This document shows positions 1 to 11,959 of a DNA stretch of 64,000 nucleotides, in pieces. The stretch is taken from positions 3,224,001-3,288,000 of the forward strand of contig NZ_CP025794.1 of assembly GCF_002906655.1 (NCBI RefSeq), given 5' to 3'. How positions within the stretch are numbered: the first letter of the stretch is position 1; every line of letters starts with the position of its first letter. The stretch is from Vibrio hyugaensis. Its GTDB lineage: Bacteria > Pseudomonadota > Gammaproteobacteria > Enterobacterales > Vibrionaceae. The notes beneath the pieces are model-generated. The model was not told where the DNA came from, did no database searches, and worked only from the letters and a program-made list of their open reading frames with translations. Made by a program: the position numbers and the translations under genes.

Positions 1-474
1 GATAGGCGCTAGACAGTTAGTAGTACAAGAAGCGTTAGAAACGATGTCTTGACCTGCGTAAGTTGAATCGTTTACGCCCATAACGAACATTGGAGTTGCG
101 TCTTTAGAAGGACCAGTTAGAACAACTTTCTTCGCACCAGCAGTGATGTGCTTACGTGCAGTCTCGTCAGTTAGGAAAAGACCAGTTGCTTCAGCTACTA
201 CGTCAACGTCGATAGCATCCCATTTTAGATCTTCAGGGTTGCGCTCTGCAGTTACACGTACAGTTTTACCGTTAACGATTAGGTTACCGCCTTCAACTTC
301 AACAGTACCGTTGAAACGGCCGTGAGTTGAGTCGTACTTAAGCATGTATGCCATGTAATCTACGTCGATAAGGTCGTTAATACCTACAACTTCGATGTCG
401 TTGCGCTCTTGCGCTGCACGGAATACGAAACGACCGATACGGCCAAAACCGTTAATACCTACTTTGATAGTCAT
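1..474 (-). CDS. gapA: Glyceraldehyde-3-phosphate dehydrogenase, N-terminal part (cut by window start)
   Basis: Cytoplasmic glycolytic enzyme that oxidises glyceraldehyde-3-phosphate to 1,3-bisphosphoglycerate with NAD+. Only the first 158 codons of about 331 are inside the window. The Rossmann nucleotide-binding motif GINGFGRIG is at residues 6-14. The active-site segment SCTTNCLAP carries the catalytic Cys150 and lies at the window edge. The ATG at 472-474 gives the standard [14 protein letters not shown] start. The gene is divergent from msrB, an order usual in vibrios. The visible part is intact and typical. Confidence 0.97.
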   Translation of the reverse strand, partial: MTIKVGINGFGRIGRFVFRAAQERNDIEVVGINDLIDVDYMAYMLKYDSTHGRFNGTVEVEGGNLIVNGKTVRVTAERNPEDLKWDAIDVDVVAEATGLFLTDETARKHITAGAKKVVLTGPSKDATPMFVMGVNDSTYAGQDIVSNASCTTNCLAPI

Positions 475-811
475 TATAGTTGCTCCACAACTTAATTTCT
501 GATTAAAGATAACTGGTAGTAAAATTACAGAATCCAGTAAACATCTGCAACAGATAATCGGACTTAACTTGTTTAAAGTCAAAAAAAAGCGACGCTTTTT
601 TTAACAATTCTTCGCAAATGCTCGTTTTTTAAACTTTTAACTGGTTATTCTACATCCCAGTTGGCGTAATATAACTTCCGAGATAAGTACTCGTATCAAA
701 TTAATTACACATGGTGTTCTGGTGAGAAAGTATGTGCTACAACTGTTACGAGAAGCAAGTTTTTTGCTAAAAAAGTCATTGCCAAAAATAAGAAATAAGG
801 AACAGGAATTG
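475..811. promoter_or_regulatory. Divergent gapA/msrB intergenic region with A/T-flanked hairpin
   Basis: This region holds the leaders of gapA (leftward) and msrB (rightward). The only distinct structure is a short perfect hairpin at 581-602, eight A, GC, loop GAC, GC, seven T. It looks like a minimal bidirectional terminator about 107 bases upstream of the gapA start. I see no clear operator. An in-frame GTG at 722 would extend msrB N-terminally, but the extension resembles no MsrB sequence. Confidence 0.4.
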
Positions 812-1222
812 GTGGAACAAAGCGGAAGAAAAGTAACGAAGTCCGATGAACAGTGGCGTGAGCAGCTCTCTGAGGAAGAGTTTCGCGTCTGTCGCGAGCA
901 AGGAACAGAAGCTCCGTTCTCCGGTAAACTGCTTCACAATAAAGATACAGGCGTCTATGCCTGTACTTGTTGTGATGCCCCTCTATTTGTCTCTGATAAT
1001 AAGTACGACTCAGGGTGTGGCTGGCCAAGTTTTGATGCGCCAATTAATGACACCGCGGTCCGTTATTTAGAAGATCTGAGTCACGGAATGGTTCGCACAG
1101 AGATTCGATGTGGCGCTTGTGACAGTCATTTAGGTCATGTTTTTGAAGATGGGCCGCAAACAACAGGCGAACGCTATTGTGTAAACTCGGTGTCGTTAAT
1201 TTTCAACAAATCTGACCAATAA
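812..1222 (+). CDS. msrB: Peptide-methionine (R)-S-oxide reductase MsrB
   Basis: Reduces the R epimer of methionine sulfoxide in oxidised proteins, in the cytoplasm. The Zn site is formed by Cys51/Cys54 (CTCC) and Cys100/Cys103 (CGAC), counted from the chosen start. The catalytic cysteine is Cys123 in RYCVN. The motif GCGWPSF is the usual substrate-pocket segment. The reading frame is open back to a GTG at 722. I chose the GTG at 812 because it follows AAGGA (797-801) and AGGA (804-807) and gives the usual length of about 136 aa. The start codon is the only uncertainty. Confidence 0.93.
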   Translation: MEQSGRKVTKSDEQWREQLSEEEFRVCREQGTEAPFSGKLLHNKDTGVYACTCCDAPLFVSDNKYDSGCGWPSFDAPINDTAVRYLEDLSHGMVRTEIRCGACDSHLGHVFEDGPQTTGERYCVNSVSLIFNKSDQ

Positions 1223-1305
1223 GCCGGATAATGGTTGAAAGAATGTTTCATCCTTTCAATTAATAAAATAGTAATTGTCCACTCAAGATAAGCCGAGAGA
1301 CAAAT

Positions 1306-1336
1306 AAAAAACTCCCAATATGAATGGGAGTTTTTT
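1306..1336. terminator. Bidirectional intrinsic terminator, msrB / DUF2989 gene
   Basis: The stem ACTCCCA/TGGGAGT is flanked by A and T runs on both sides, so it can end transcripts of both convergent genes. Confidence 0.85.
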
Positions 1337-1339
1337 ATT

Positions 1340-2161
1340 TTATAAATTGCTTGGGATCATCCTTGGCGAATAATTCCCTTTCTCTATCGACTTCGAAATA
1401 GATTTAGCCAAATCGTCTAGTTGTTCATATTTCTCTGTCTTTGAAAAATTGAACATACGCTTTAATTGTTGCTCATTGGCGAGCGGAACATCAAAGCGTT
1501 TGGCTACCATCGCCCATAAATAGGCCTGCTCTTTGTTACCTAACCCTTGATTGATGCTCGCGAGCGACTTGAGGATGGCTGGATTGAGGTTGTTCTTGTC
1601 AGACATTGAAAGCGAATTATGAAGCAATGTTAACGTTTTTTGCTGGTCTCTATTGGTATAGAAGGTCGCTAAGGCATATTGCATCTCAGAATTGTTAAGT
1701 TGAGGGGAGCCTTCCATTTGCAAGAATTGACGCCTCGCTTGATCGTCTCCCGTTTGAGACCATAAAAAGTATAGGGTCGCAGGATCGTCAGAACCTTTTA
1801 GTGTCGCGACGATACGTTCTAATTCGTCAATGCTATGCACTAAGGCATCGAAACGTTTTCTTTTTAACGCGCTTTGATCGATAGGGGTAATTTGAGAGGC
1901 AAGCTCAAGGCATTTCCTGTACTCAGCAACCAAAGCGTATTCGGTGATTTGGTTCGCTTCTGTTGGGCTTTTGAGTAACTCAAATCGATGCCAGACTAAA
2001 TTCGTTCTAGGAATCCGGCACTGTCCATCGTCCATGTTGAGTTGCTCGCAACGCAGTTTGGGATTGTTTTGGCACAATTCTTCCGTTGTTACGTTGCCTT
2101 CAAAGCAGCCTGTTAAAGTCAAAGAGGCAAGGCTTGCTAGTAGCCAGTATGTTCGTTTCAT
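1340..2161 (-). CDS. DUF2989-type lipoprotein of unknown function
   Basis: A 273-aa predicted lipoprotein. A short signal peptide ends in the lipobox LTGC, so Cys19 would be acylated. The +2 residue is Phe, not Asp, which is compatible with outer-membrane sorting. The rest is largely helical and suggests TPR/SEL1-like repeats (segments around LATFYTNRDQ and SINQGLGNKEQAYLWAMVAK). I recognise it as the DUF2989 family of Vibrionaceae/Shewanellaceae from overall sequence. No enzymatic motif is visible. It is convergent with msrB and shares its terminator. Confidence 0.82.
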   Translation of the reverse strand: MKRTYWLLASLASLTLTGCFEGNVTTEELCQNNPKLRCEQLNMDDGQCRIPRTNLVWHRFELLKSPTEANQITEYALVAEYRKCLELASQITPIDQSALKRKRFDALVHSIDELERIVATLKGSDDPATLYFLWSQTGDDQARRQFLQMEGSPQLNNSEMQYALATFYTNRDQQKTLTLLHNSLSMSDKNNLNPAILKSLASINQGLGNKEQAYLWAMVAKRFDVPLANEQQLKRMFNFSKTEKYEQLDDLAKSISKSIEKGNYSPRMIPSNL

Positions 2162-2262
2162 GGTTTTGCTTGTGATCCGTTACACCAATTCATTTTTGGA
2201 TTCTTGACTCTGTTTACTAACCCGTTATGTTCTGTGAATAGAATGTAATAAGAAGGTACATT

Positions 2263-2547
2263 ATGGACGCAGAACAATTATTAAATGCGATAACGCCAGA
2301 AGTCTATGATCGATTGGTTTACGCAGTAGAAACAGGAAGATGGCCTGAGGGTACAACACTTTCTAAAGAGCAGCGAGACTCATGTATGCAAGCTGTGATG
2401 TTGTATCAATCAAAACACAACACTGACGCGCAGCATATGACCGTGGCTGCTGGTGGAGAAATCAGTTTTAAATCGAAGCAAGAATTGAAGAAACAGTTCA
2501 ACGAAGAAGAGCAAGATATTGTCCGAGTAAACCCGAATCACAGCTGA
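2263..2547 (+). CDS. yeaC: YeaC family protein (DUF1315)
   Basis: A 94-aa soluble protein of the DUF1315/YeaC family, unknown function. The N-terminal half MDAEQLLNAITPEVYDRLVY and the WPEG..LS..QR motif are characteristic. The C-terminus is charged. RBS AGAAGG lies just upstream of the ATG. The gene stands alone, divergent from the DUF2989 gene and convergent with ansA. Confidence 0.85.
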   Translation: MDAEQLLNAITPEVYDRLVYAVETGRWPEGTTLSKEQRDSCMQAVMLYQSKHNTDAQHMTVAAGGEISFKSKQELKKQFNEEEQDIVRVNPNHS

Positions 2548-2595
2548 TAGTCCTTATTCTTACTCTCCTTGCAGTCGGCAGAACAGTAAATATTG

Positions 2596-2622
2596 AAAAG
2601 CCCAATTTTGAATTGGGCTTTG
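2596..2622. terminator. Bidirectional terminator, yeaC / ansA
   Basis: A perfect 11-bp stem AAAGCCCAATT/AATTGGGCTTT with a 3-base loop between two converging genes. Confidence 0.85.
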
Positions 2623-2654
2623 TTGTTTAAGATACGAACAGTAGGTTTACCGAA

Positions 2655-3668
2655 CTACAGGCTCATTTCACCACGCAGTACTTCTTGCATCTTCGTTTTG
2701 ATCTCTTCATAAGACAGGTTCTGGCTTAGAAGGTAGTGCAGTTTTGCTAGCGCTGCTTCTGGCGTCATATCAAAACCGCTGATTACGCCAGAATCTGCTA
2801 GTGCACAACCAGTTGCGTAGCCGCCCATGTTAACTTTACCCGCCAAACATTGCGTTAAGTTCACGACAATGACGCCACGCTCAGATGCTTCTTTTAGGTG
2901 ACCAAGTAACTCAGGATTTTGCGGGGCATTGCCCACACCAAATGTCAGCAAGATCATCGCATTGACTGGTTGACGAAGTGTATTGCGGATTACTTCGTGT
3001 GAAATGCCAGGGTACATGGTGATCACTCCGATAGGTTGTGGCGTGATGTTGTGTACTTTGAAGTCACCCTCTGGCTTTGTGCCTACTGCAACATTGTTAC
3101 TGATTTGGATATTTATACCTGCCTCCAACAGAGGTGGTAAGTTTGGCGATGTAAACGCGTTAAAGCCATCAGCATGAGACTTTGTGCTGCGGTTACCGCG
3201 CATCAACTGATTGTTGAAGAACAATGTTACTTCGTTGATAGGGTAGTTTGCCGCAATATGCAGAGCATTCAGTAGGTTTGCTTGGCCGTCTGAGCGTAGT
3301 TCTGCCAGAGGAATTTGTGAGCCGGTCACGATGACAGGTTTACCTAGGTTCTCCAACATGAAAGACAATGCAGAAGCGGTGTACGCCATGGTGTCGGTAC
3401 CATGCAAAATCACAAATCCATCGTATTTATCGTAGTTGTCACGGATATCGTCAGCGATTTGTTGCCAGTCAGCAGGAGTCATATCCGAAGAGTCGATCAG
3501 TGGCTCGTATTCGTGGATAGTGTATTCCGGCATTTCTGGACGGTGAAACTCGGGCATGCTGGCGAGTTGTTTTTCCATAAAGCCAGCGACAGGGACGTAG
3601 CCGTGATCGGATTTTTGCATACCGATGGTGCCACCGGTGTAAGCGATGTAGATGTGTTTTCTAGTCAT
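2655..3668 (-). CDS. ansA: Type I (cytoplasmic) L-asparaginase
   Basis: Hydrolyses asparagine to aspartate and ammonia in the cytoplasm. The protein has 337 aa, the usual AnsA length, and no signal peptide, which separates it from periplasmic AnsB. The first catalytic triad element is in YTGGTIGM near the N-terminus (nucleophilic Thr), and the second is HGTDTMAYTASAL (Thr-Asp pair). The gene lies downstream of sppA on the same strand but behind a strong terminator, so it is probably transcribed separately. Confidence 0.95.
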   Translation of the reverse strand: MTRKHIYIAYTGGTIGMQKSDHGYVPVAGFMEKQLASMPEFHRPEMPEYTIHEYEPLIDSSDMTPADWQQIADDIRDNYDKYDGFVILHGTDTMAYTASALSFMLENLGKPVIVTGSQIPLAELRSDGQANLLNALHIAANYPINEVTLFFNNQLMRGNRSTKSHADGFNAFTSPNLPPLLEAGINIQISNNVAVGTKPEGDFKVHNITPQPIGVITMYPGISHEVIRNTLRQPVNAMILLTFGVGNAPQNPELLGHLKEASERGVIVVNLTQCLAGKVNMGGYATGCALADSGVISGFDMTPEAALAKLHYLLSQNLSYEEIKTKMQEVLRGEMSL

Positions 3669-3730
3669 CGTTCTACTTTACTTTCATGTAGGGGAACAGT
3701 GGCGGGGATTATAGCGAAATGAAACCTAAT

Positions 3731-3765
3731 AAAAAGGGGCATCTCGCACAGAGACGCCCCTTTTT
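3731..3765. terminator. Terminator downstream of sppA
   Basis: AAAAAGGGGC...GCCCCTTTTT hairpin with A/T runs on both sides, placed between sppA (ends 3782) and the ansA promoter region. Confidence 0.85.
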
Positions 3766-3781
3766 GGCTAAGCTAGGATAG

Positions 3782-5631
3782 CTATTGCACTTGGCAATTT
3801 AAGCAGAACGCGTATTGACCTTTTGGATCATTAAAACTTTGTAGCATGCTAGCGTCTTGTTCAAATTGCTGAGCCACTGGTTGAAGGCTCTTAGGTAAGA
3901 AGCTCGTTGCGTCAATACCGAGTGATACTTTGACTTGGTTCATGAACTCTTGAACAAACTGCTCTGTCGGTGAAAGTGGTTCTTCAACCCAGTAGATTTC
4001 GTAGTTCTCTACCTCAGCCAGTTTCGCTGCCAGTTTAACGGCATCATCGAAATCACCCATTTGATCGACTAGACCGAATGACAACGCGTCTTGACCCGTC
4101 CACACGCGACCTTGCGCTACTTTATCCACTTCTTCAAGTGACATATCTCGGTTTGAGCCAACCAAAGAAATAAAACGTTTGTAACCGTGTTCAATACCAA
4201 GTTGGAAGGCTTCAGAAGCGCCTGTCGAGAGACCGGTTGTGATGCCGTCCCCGAGAATGGAGAAGTCCCCACACCATCCGTGCTAATACCAAGTTTGTTA
4301 AAGCCCTTCTCAAAGGTCGTAATTACGCTGAAGATACCGATTGAGCCTGTCAGTGTCGTTGGCTGAGCAACGATTTTGTCTGCGCTCATTGAAATCCAGT
4401 AACCACCTGAAGCCGCAAGGCTAGACATCGAAACCACAACGGGCTTACCTACTTCTTTTAAGGCTTCTACTTCATTACGAATCACCTCAGAGGCAAAAGC
4501 ACTGCCGCCAGGGCTGTCCACGCGCAGCACGACGGCTTTCACTTTATCGTCGTTGCGAGCTTGACGAAGTAGGCTTGCGACTGTGTCACCACCGACCGTA
4601 CCACGTGGTTGTTGACCATCCATAATGGCACCGCTTGCAACAACAACAGCAATGTCGTTTTCAGCAAGGTTTAGTTTAGGACGCATGGTAGCAAGGTAGT
4701 CGTAATATCCAATTGCGTTGTAGCTGTCTTTACCGTCACTGCCAAACTCTTTAGCGAACAGCTTACGCACGTCTTGGCGAGTAGCCAGTTCATCAACCAA
4801 TCCCATTTTTACTGCAAGCTGAGCGATGTCGCCATCAACCGATTTCATCTCTGCTAGCAACTCTTCCATGGTTGGATTTAACGCTTTTGCATCAATGTTA
4901 CGGTTCGTTGCTACGTCATCAACAAACGCGCTCCATAGTTGTGTGATCCAACGAGTCGCTGATTCTTTTGCTGCGTCTGACATGTCATCGCGGATGAATG
5001 GTTCAATCGCAGATTTGTAAGTACCTACTCGGAATACGTGCGTTGAAACATCAAGTTTCTCTAGCAAGGTTTTGTAGTACATGGAGTAAGAGCTATAACC
5101 CTTAATCAATACGCCACCATCAGGTGCTAGAAAAACTTTGTCAGCGTAACTTGCAAGGTAGTATTGGCTTTGATTGTAGAAATCACCCACCGCGTATACT
5201 GGTTTGCCTGATGCTTTAAACTCGTTCAGTGCTTTTGCAATGTAACGAAGCTTAGTTAGGTTGGTTTCTGGCATATCACGCAGAGCAAGTACGAGGCCAG
5301 AGACTTTAGGGTCGTCTTTTGCATATCGGATGGTATCGACAATGTCGAATAGCACGTTTTCTTTCGGAATCTCGTTACCTAAAACCGAGCCAGCAATGGA
5401 ATCCATTGGGTTAACGTAACGACGCTGTTCAACGATCGGCCCCGACAAGTTCATAATCAACGCCGATTCTTTATCAATGACAGGTTGACCTTCTCCGGTG
5501 TATGTAAAGGCAAAGTAGAAGACAGCAATCATCACTAAAAAGATCAGGTTCACTAGCGCAAGTCTGACAAAGGTGATGGCTTTCCATATCCCCTTGAATA
5601 TCAGACCAATAAATTTGAAGAGTTTTTTCAT
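3782..5631 (-). CDS. sppA: Signal peptide peptidase SppA (67K type), frameshifted in this sequence
   Basis: Inner-membrane serine protease that degrades cleaved signal peptides. A basic N-terminus is followed by one membrane helix (about residues 22-44). Two ClpP-like S49 domains follow. The catalytic dyad is visible: Lys206 in GTYKSAIEPF and Ser408 in AASGGYW, matching E. coli Lys209/Ser409. The frame breaks after residue 461 (…TSPFSG) at the C run 4249-4252 (GGGG on the coding strand). One extra G restores GDGITTG and joins the second part (start of the downstream open frame at 4165) into a protein of about 616 aa. As read, the protein would stop after 504 aa with a wrong 43-residue tail. 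Both catalytic residues lie before the break. I judge a sequencing error more likely than a pseudogene. Confidence 0.9.
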
Positions 5632-5796
5632 CTTGTCTCCATAACGAGATAGTCTTTCCCTAATCTTACAAAGTATGGGTTCTTATCTCTAAGATCTCAA
5701 AAGATAACAATTTTTTTAGCTTATCACGCTCATTCACAATTGGCATAGTTTAACGTGAGATTGACGCGTGTTGCAAAATTGTAAACGCTTGTTTGA

Positions 5797-7868
<2,072 letters not shown>

Positions 7869-7892
7869 ATATCATTCTTTCTTAACTATTTT

Positions 7893-7919
7893 GCTGCGCC
7901 AAGTGCGCAGCTTTTTTTT
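7893..7919 (+). terminator. Terminator of fadH
   Basis: Stem GCTGCGC/GCGCAGC followed by eight T. Confidence 0.88.
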
Positions 7920-8049
7920 GCTTACTTAACGCCTAGAACTCTAAAATTGGCTATCTAAACCCCCAGAAAACAGGTTGTTATTCGAAAGTTTGGATTATGC
8001 TAAAGTGAGCTGCGTAAAAATAATAATTCAATCAAATAAGGACTTGTTC

Positions 8050-8598
8050 ATGGAAGCTCTCGATCTCTTGCTCAACCGTCGTTCTATCGCCAAATTGTCA
8101 GCGCCAGCGCCAGAAGGGAAAGCTCTGGAGAATATTATTCGTGCGGGTTTACGTGCTCCAGACCATGCAGGTTTAACTCCTTGGCGTTTTGTGATTGCTC
8201 AAGGCGATGGCCTTAAAAAGCTCTCTGATATTTTAGTACGAGCAGCGGAAGCGGAAAATAGCGACGAGGCGGTCATTGAAAAAGTGAAAAATGCACCTTT
8301 CCGCGCGCCTATGGTGATTACCGTTATTGCAAATGTGACGGAGCATGAAAAAGTGCCAGCAATGGAACAATACCTCTCAGCGGGCTGTGCTGTTCAAGCA
8401 ATGCAAATGGCGGCGGTAGCACAAGGTTTTCAAGGGTTTTGGCGTTCAGGTAAATGGATGTTCCACCCAGAGGTTCACCAAGCTTTTGGCCTGAAAGGCG
8501 AAGATCAAATTGTCGGTTTCCTTTACTTAGGTACCCCAGGTTGTACACCGATGAAAGTGCCAGAGCGTGACTTATCTCAGTTTGTTGAGTTTCAGTAA
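8050..8598 (+). CDS. ydjA: NAD(P)H nitroreductase, YdjA type
   Basis: A flavin (FMN)-dependent nitroreductase-family oxidoreductase, 182 aa, physiological substrate unknown. The N-terminal FMN phosphate-binding motif is LLNRRSIAKLSAPAPEGKAL, and RAPDHAGLTPWRF is the hallmark of the small YdjA subgroup. The ATG at 8050 follows AAGGA at 8038-8042. The open frame extends upstream to 7975, but that part has no RBS and no family similarity. Confidence 0.9.
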   Translation: MEALDLLLNRRSIAKLSAPAPEGKALENIIRAGLRAPDHAGLTPWRFVIAQGDGLKKLSDILVRAAEAENSDEAVIEKVKNAPFRAPMVITVIANVTEHEKVPAMEQYLSAGCAVQAMQMAAVAQGFQGFWRSGKWMFHPEVHQAFGLKGEDQIVGFLYLGTPGCTPMKVPERDLSQFVEFQ

Positions 8599-8700
8599 CC
8601 TATAAAGTGACGCTATAACTGTTCATCTGTACAGTTTTCCTTGATTTGTTAGGGCTACATTAGATAATGTGGCCCTAATTATTATGATTACCAAAACCTT

Positions 8701-10668
8701 ATGTCTCGTCTGTTTATTGCTGAAAAACCAAGTCTAGGCCGTGCGATAGCGGCTGCCCTGCCAAACCCTCAAAAGAAAGACCAAGGCTTTATCCGCTGTG
8801 GTAATGGTGACGTAGTCACTTGGTGTATCGGTCACTTGTTAGAGCAAGTCGAACCTGATGCCTACGACGAACGTTATAAAAAGTGGAATATGGCTGACTT
8901 GCCAATTATTCCCCAGCAATGGCAACTAAGACCGAGAAAAACGGCCAGCAAACAACTGACGGTGATTCGTAAACTTCTCAAAGACGCTACAGAAGTGATT
9001 CACGCAGGAGACCCTGATCGTGAAGGTCAATTGCTGGTGGATGAAGTACTGGATTACTGCAAGCTCTCCAAAACTAAGAAAGAAGCAACGCAACGTCTTC
9101 TTATCTCTGATTTGAACTTACCAGCGGTTAAGCGGGCTTTGAGTTCGATGCGCAGTAACCGCGACTTCATTCCTCTTTCTGTATCCGCCCTTGCACGTTC
9201 CCGAGCCGATTGGCTCTATGGGATGAACATGTCTCGCGCTTATACGCTACTCGGACAAAAGGCGGGGTATCAAGGTGTGCTGTCGGTGGGACGAGTACAA
9301 ACTCCGGTACTTGGGTTAGTGGTACGCCGTGATGAAGAAATCGAAAACTTTGTGCCGAAAGATTACTTTACTCTTCATGCGTTGATTCCGTATCAAGATC
9401 AAAATGGCTCTTTTGACATTCGAGCAAGGTGGAAGCCGAGCGAGGCGTGTAAGCCTTGGCAAGATGAAGAAGGGCGCGTTCTCAGCAGAAAACTGGTTGA
9501 AAACGTGGCGAACCGAATTGCCAATCAACCTGCAAAGGTCGTTGAATCAGAGCAAAAGCAAACCAAGCAATCTGCACCGCTTCCTTATTCATTATCAGCT
9601 TTGCAAATTGATGCCGCCAAGCGTTACGGCATGAGTGCACAACAAGTCTTAGATACCTGTCAGGCGCTTTATGAAAAGCATAAGTTGATTACTTATCCTC
9701 GTTCTGATTGTCGTTACCTTCCTTTAGAACATTATGGACAAGCGGGGTCGGTTACTACGGCGATTTCGAACAACGCCAAAGAACTGCAAAGTGCGGTGCA
9801 AGGCGCGGACCTCTCGATTAAGTCTAAGGCGTGGAACGACAAAAAAGTTGATGCTCACCATGCGATCATCCCGACACCAAAGCAAGCCAACGTAAATGCA
9901 CTATCTGGCAACGAAATGAAAGTGTATCAGTTGATTGCTCGCCAGTATTTAATGCAATTCTACCCACCCGCGGTGTATGCCGAAGCAAAGCTCGTCTTTG
10001 ATATTGCTGGTGGTACGTTTATCGCTAAAGGTCGCCAACTTGTTTCTCCGGGCTGGAAAGCGTTGATGGGGAAAACAGACAAAGAAGATGAGGGTATTGA
10101 TGCTGTGCCACCTTTAACAGAAGGCACCGTGCTGACATGCCGTGAAGGGGAAATTAAAGATCGCAAGACAGAGCCGCCAAAGCATTTTACCGAAGCGACG
10201 TTATTACAAGCAATGACGGGTATTGCTCGTTATGTTGCCGATAAAGAATTGAAAAAGATTTTGCGAGATACAGATGGTCTTGGTACTGAAGCGACTCGAG
10301 CAGGCATCTTAGATACCCTATTCAAACGGCAGTTATTGACTCGTCAAGGAAAATCGATTCTTAGCTCTCAAGCAGGCAGGGGATTGATTCATGCTTTGCC
10401 ACTGGATTCGACGTATCCTGACATGACCGCGAATTGGGAACATCAACTCCAAGGTATGGCAGAAAGAAATCAAGCTTACTTGCCGTTTATGCAAGCGCTA
10501 GAGCAGCGTATTGATGGTTTGATGGGGGAAGTAAAGTCTGGGCCTATTCCTGATTCGCTACGCCACCTTCCTAAAGTAGAGCGACCAGCATTCAAGCGTA
10601 AAAAGCGCAATTACAATAAAACAGGTTCATCAAAAACGACGGCCACAAAACGTAAATCCTCCAAGTAA
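8701..10668 (+). CDS. topB: DNA topoisomerase III
   Basis: Type IA topoisomerase that decatenates and relaxes DNA by single-strand passage, usually with RecQ or at replication forks. Residues 1-150 form the Toprim domain (Glu8 in AEKPS; DPDREGQ at 104-110). The active-site tyrosine is Tyr332 in [10 protein letters not shown]. The C-terminus (about 630-655) is a Lys/Arg/Ser/Thr-rich tail typical of TopB, without zinc fingers. Length 655 aa is normal. The RBS before the ATG is weak. The gene is single and not part of an integrative element, which argues for the housekeeping copy. Confidence 0.96.
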   Translation: MSRLFIAEKPSLGRAIAAALPNPQKKDQGFIRCGNGDVVTWCIGHLLEQVEPDAYDERYKKWNMADLPIIPQQWQLRPRKTASKQLTVIRKLLKDATEVIHAGDPDREGQLLVDEVLDYCKLSKTKKEATQRLLISDLNLPAVKRALSSMRSNRDFIPLSVSALARSRADWLYGMNMSRAYTLLGQKAGYQGVLSVGRVQTPVLGLVVRRDEEIENFVPKDYFTLHALIPYQDQNGSFDIRARWKPSEACKPWQDEEGRVLSRKLVENVANRIANQPAKVVESEQKQTKQSAPLPYSLSALQIDAAKRYGMSAQQVLDTCQALYEKHKLITYPRSDCRYLPLEHYGQAGSVTTAISNNAKELQSAVQGADLSIKSKAWNDKKVDAHHAIIPTPKQANVNALSGNEMKVYQLIARQYLMQFYPPAVYAEAKLVFDIAGGTFIAKGRQLVSPGWKALMGKTDKEDEGIDAVPPLTEGTVLTCREGEIKDRKTEPPKHFTEATLLQAMTGIARYVADKELKKILRDTDGLGTEATRAGILDTLFKRQLLTRQGKSILSSQAGRGLIHALPLDSTYPDMTANWEHQLQGMAERNQAYLPFMQALEQRIDGLMGEVKSGPIPDSLRHLPKVERPAFKRKKRNYNKTGSSKTTATKRKSSK

Positions 10669-10688
10669 TTCATGCCTTCCGGCTACTA

Positions 10689-10713
10689 AGCGGCACCACC
10701 TAGTGCCGCTTTT
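10689..10713 (+). terminator. Probable terminator of topB
   Basis: Stem AGCGGCAC/GTGCCGCT with a 6-base loop and a short T run. Confidence 0.65.
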
Positions 10714-10729
10714 GATATCAATATGATGA

Positions 10730-10936
10730 CTAGTCGAACAAGTTATCGTTCTTGTCGATTGCGCCTCTGACGTCATCTTGCGTTAATACGCGTTTACCTA
10801 AATCCTGCTTTACTTGTTTACCCAAGTCGATCAATGCATCTCGATTTGCTTGAGTTTGACGCTTACCTGCACTTCTTAAGCAGTAATTGAGCTCATGATC
10901 TTCACTAAAATTCACCAGATCTTTATCTGCGGCCAT
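10730..10936 (-). CDS. Small conserved-type protein of unknown function, 68 aa
   Basis: I do not recognise a named family. The protein is short, charged and probably all-helical, with no signal peptide or membrane segment. Key segments are LNYCLRSAGKRQTQANRDAL and DLGKRVLTQDDVRGAIDK. A good RBS (AAGGAG, 7 bases before the ATG) and a clean codon structure support it as real. It is convergent with topB and lies downstream of the SDR gene on the same strand, about 150 bases away. Confidence 0.7.
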   Translation of the reverse strand: MAADKDLVNFSEDHELNYCLRSAGKRQTQANRDALIDLGKQVKQDLGKRVLTQDDVRGAIDKNDNLFD

Positions 10937-11087
10937 TGTTACTCTCCTTAGTGGGTCAATATTCTCACTAAGTCTGGATTGGTATTGGTGAAATTCAAGT
11001 TAGCTGATGAGATTTAGGAAGGAAGAAAATCGCGACAAAAGGGTCTTGTTTTTTGCCGCATCGCGTTAACTTATTGAAAGAAGAACA

Positions 11088-11777
11088 TTACCAAGGAAGT
11101 TCGCAACCATCGTAGTTAATAAACTGGCCAGAATTTTCCTGCGTGCTTTGCTCAATAACTTTTGCTAATCCTGCAGCAGACGTTTGAGTGTCGATAAGAG
11201 CATTAGGCCCGCCCATCGCAGTGCGTACCCAGCCCGGATGAAGCGCTAATACAGTAAAACCTTCATCGGTTAGGTCATTACTTAAACTTTTAACAACAGA
11301 GTTGAGTGCCGCTTTGGAAGAGCGATAGATGTAGCCACTACCTGAGGTGTTTTCGGTCATGCTGCCGACTTTAGAGGAAATACAAGCGATTTTCTTCGCT
11401 TTGCCTTGTTGTAGCAGCGGATAAAAGCTTTCCACTAACTTCAATGGAGCGATGGTATTTATCTCGAAGACTTGTCGCCACTCTTCGATGTCGGTGTTAC
11501 CAAAACCATAGCCTTTAGGCCCGTAGTAACCTGCATTGTTGATCAGCAGATCGATTGCTGGGAGTTCGCTTGCTAGTTGGGCGACTCGTTGGTAATCCGT
11601 CACGTCCAATTCATGTAGTACCAAGGTATTATAACGCGATGCTAATGCGTGTAGTTCTTTACTGTCTGTTAGGTTACGGCTTGTCGCGTGAACTTGATCG
11701 CCTTGTTGCAAATAGAGCTCGGTTAAACTCAAACCGATACCGCGATTCGCACCAGTAATAAAGACTGTCTGACTCAT
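11088..11777 (-). CDS. Short-chain dehydrogenase/reductase, C-factor-like
   Basis: A classical SDR of 229 aa. It has the cofactor motif TGANRGIG (residues 8-15), the structural motif NNAG (80-83), catalytic Ser around 134-135, and Tyr151/Lys155 in YRSSK. The GWVRTAMGG segment after the active site is like that of CsgA/C-factor-type and YciK-like SDRs. The substrate cannot be told from sequence. A weak SD (TAGGTG) precedes the ATG. A 39-codon membrane ORF lies 54 bases upstream on the same strand, so the two may share the Fur-box promoter. Confidence 0.9.
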   Translation of the reverse strand: MSQTVFITGANRGIGLSLTELYLQQGDQVHATSRNLTDSKELHALASRYNTLVLHELDVTDYQRVAQLASELPAIDLLINNAGYYGPKGYGFGNTDIEEWRQVFEINTIAPLKLVESFYPLLQQGKAKKIACISSKVGSMTENTSGSGYIYRSSKAALNSVVKSLSNDLTDEGFTVLALHPGWVRTAMGGPNALIDTQTSAAGLAKVIEQSTQENSGQFINYDGCELPW

Positions 11778-11831
11778 GAGTACACCTATCTGTCTGATTC
11801 AATAAGGTTAAGTGGAAACAGAACCATTGTG

Positions 11832-11951
11832 TTAGCTAAGGGCGATAAAATCAACTAACCACCATGCACCTAACATCATCGACATGAACAGAGACATCGC
11901 GCAGAAAGAACCAAAGAAAGCGCCGAGTATCGTATATAAGGTTTTATTCAT
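11832..11951 (-). CDS. Small membrane protein, 39 aa, possibly Fur-regulated
   Basis: A 39-codon open frame starting MNKTLYTILGAFFGSFCAMS and ending in a TAA at 11832-11834. Residues 5-36 are almost entirely hydrophobic or small (two Gly, two Trp, four Met in the second half) and can form one or two tight membrane helices. A short basic N-terminus suggests N-in. No family is recognised. The SD is weak, so the start is tentative. Support comes from position: it starts 20 bases from a 17/19 Fur box and lies just upstream of the SDR gene. Confidence 0.55.
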   Translation of the reverse strand: MNKTLYTILGAFFGSFCAMSLFMSMMLGAWWLVDFIALS

Positions 11952-11959
11952 AACAGGTA

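Noticed and set aside
722..811. N-terminal extension of MsrB from GTG 722
   Set aside because: The 30 extra codons have no family similarity and a better RBS precedes GTG 812.
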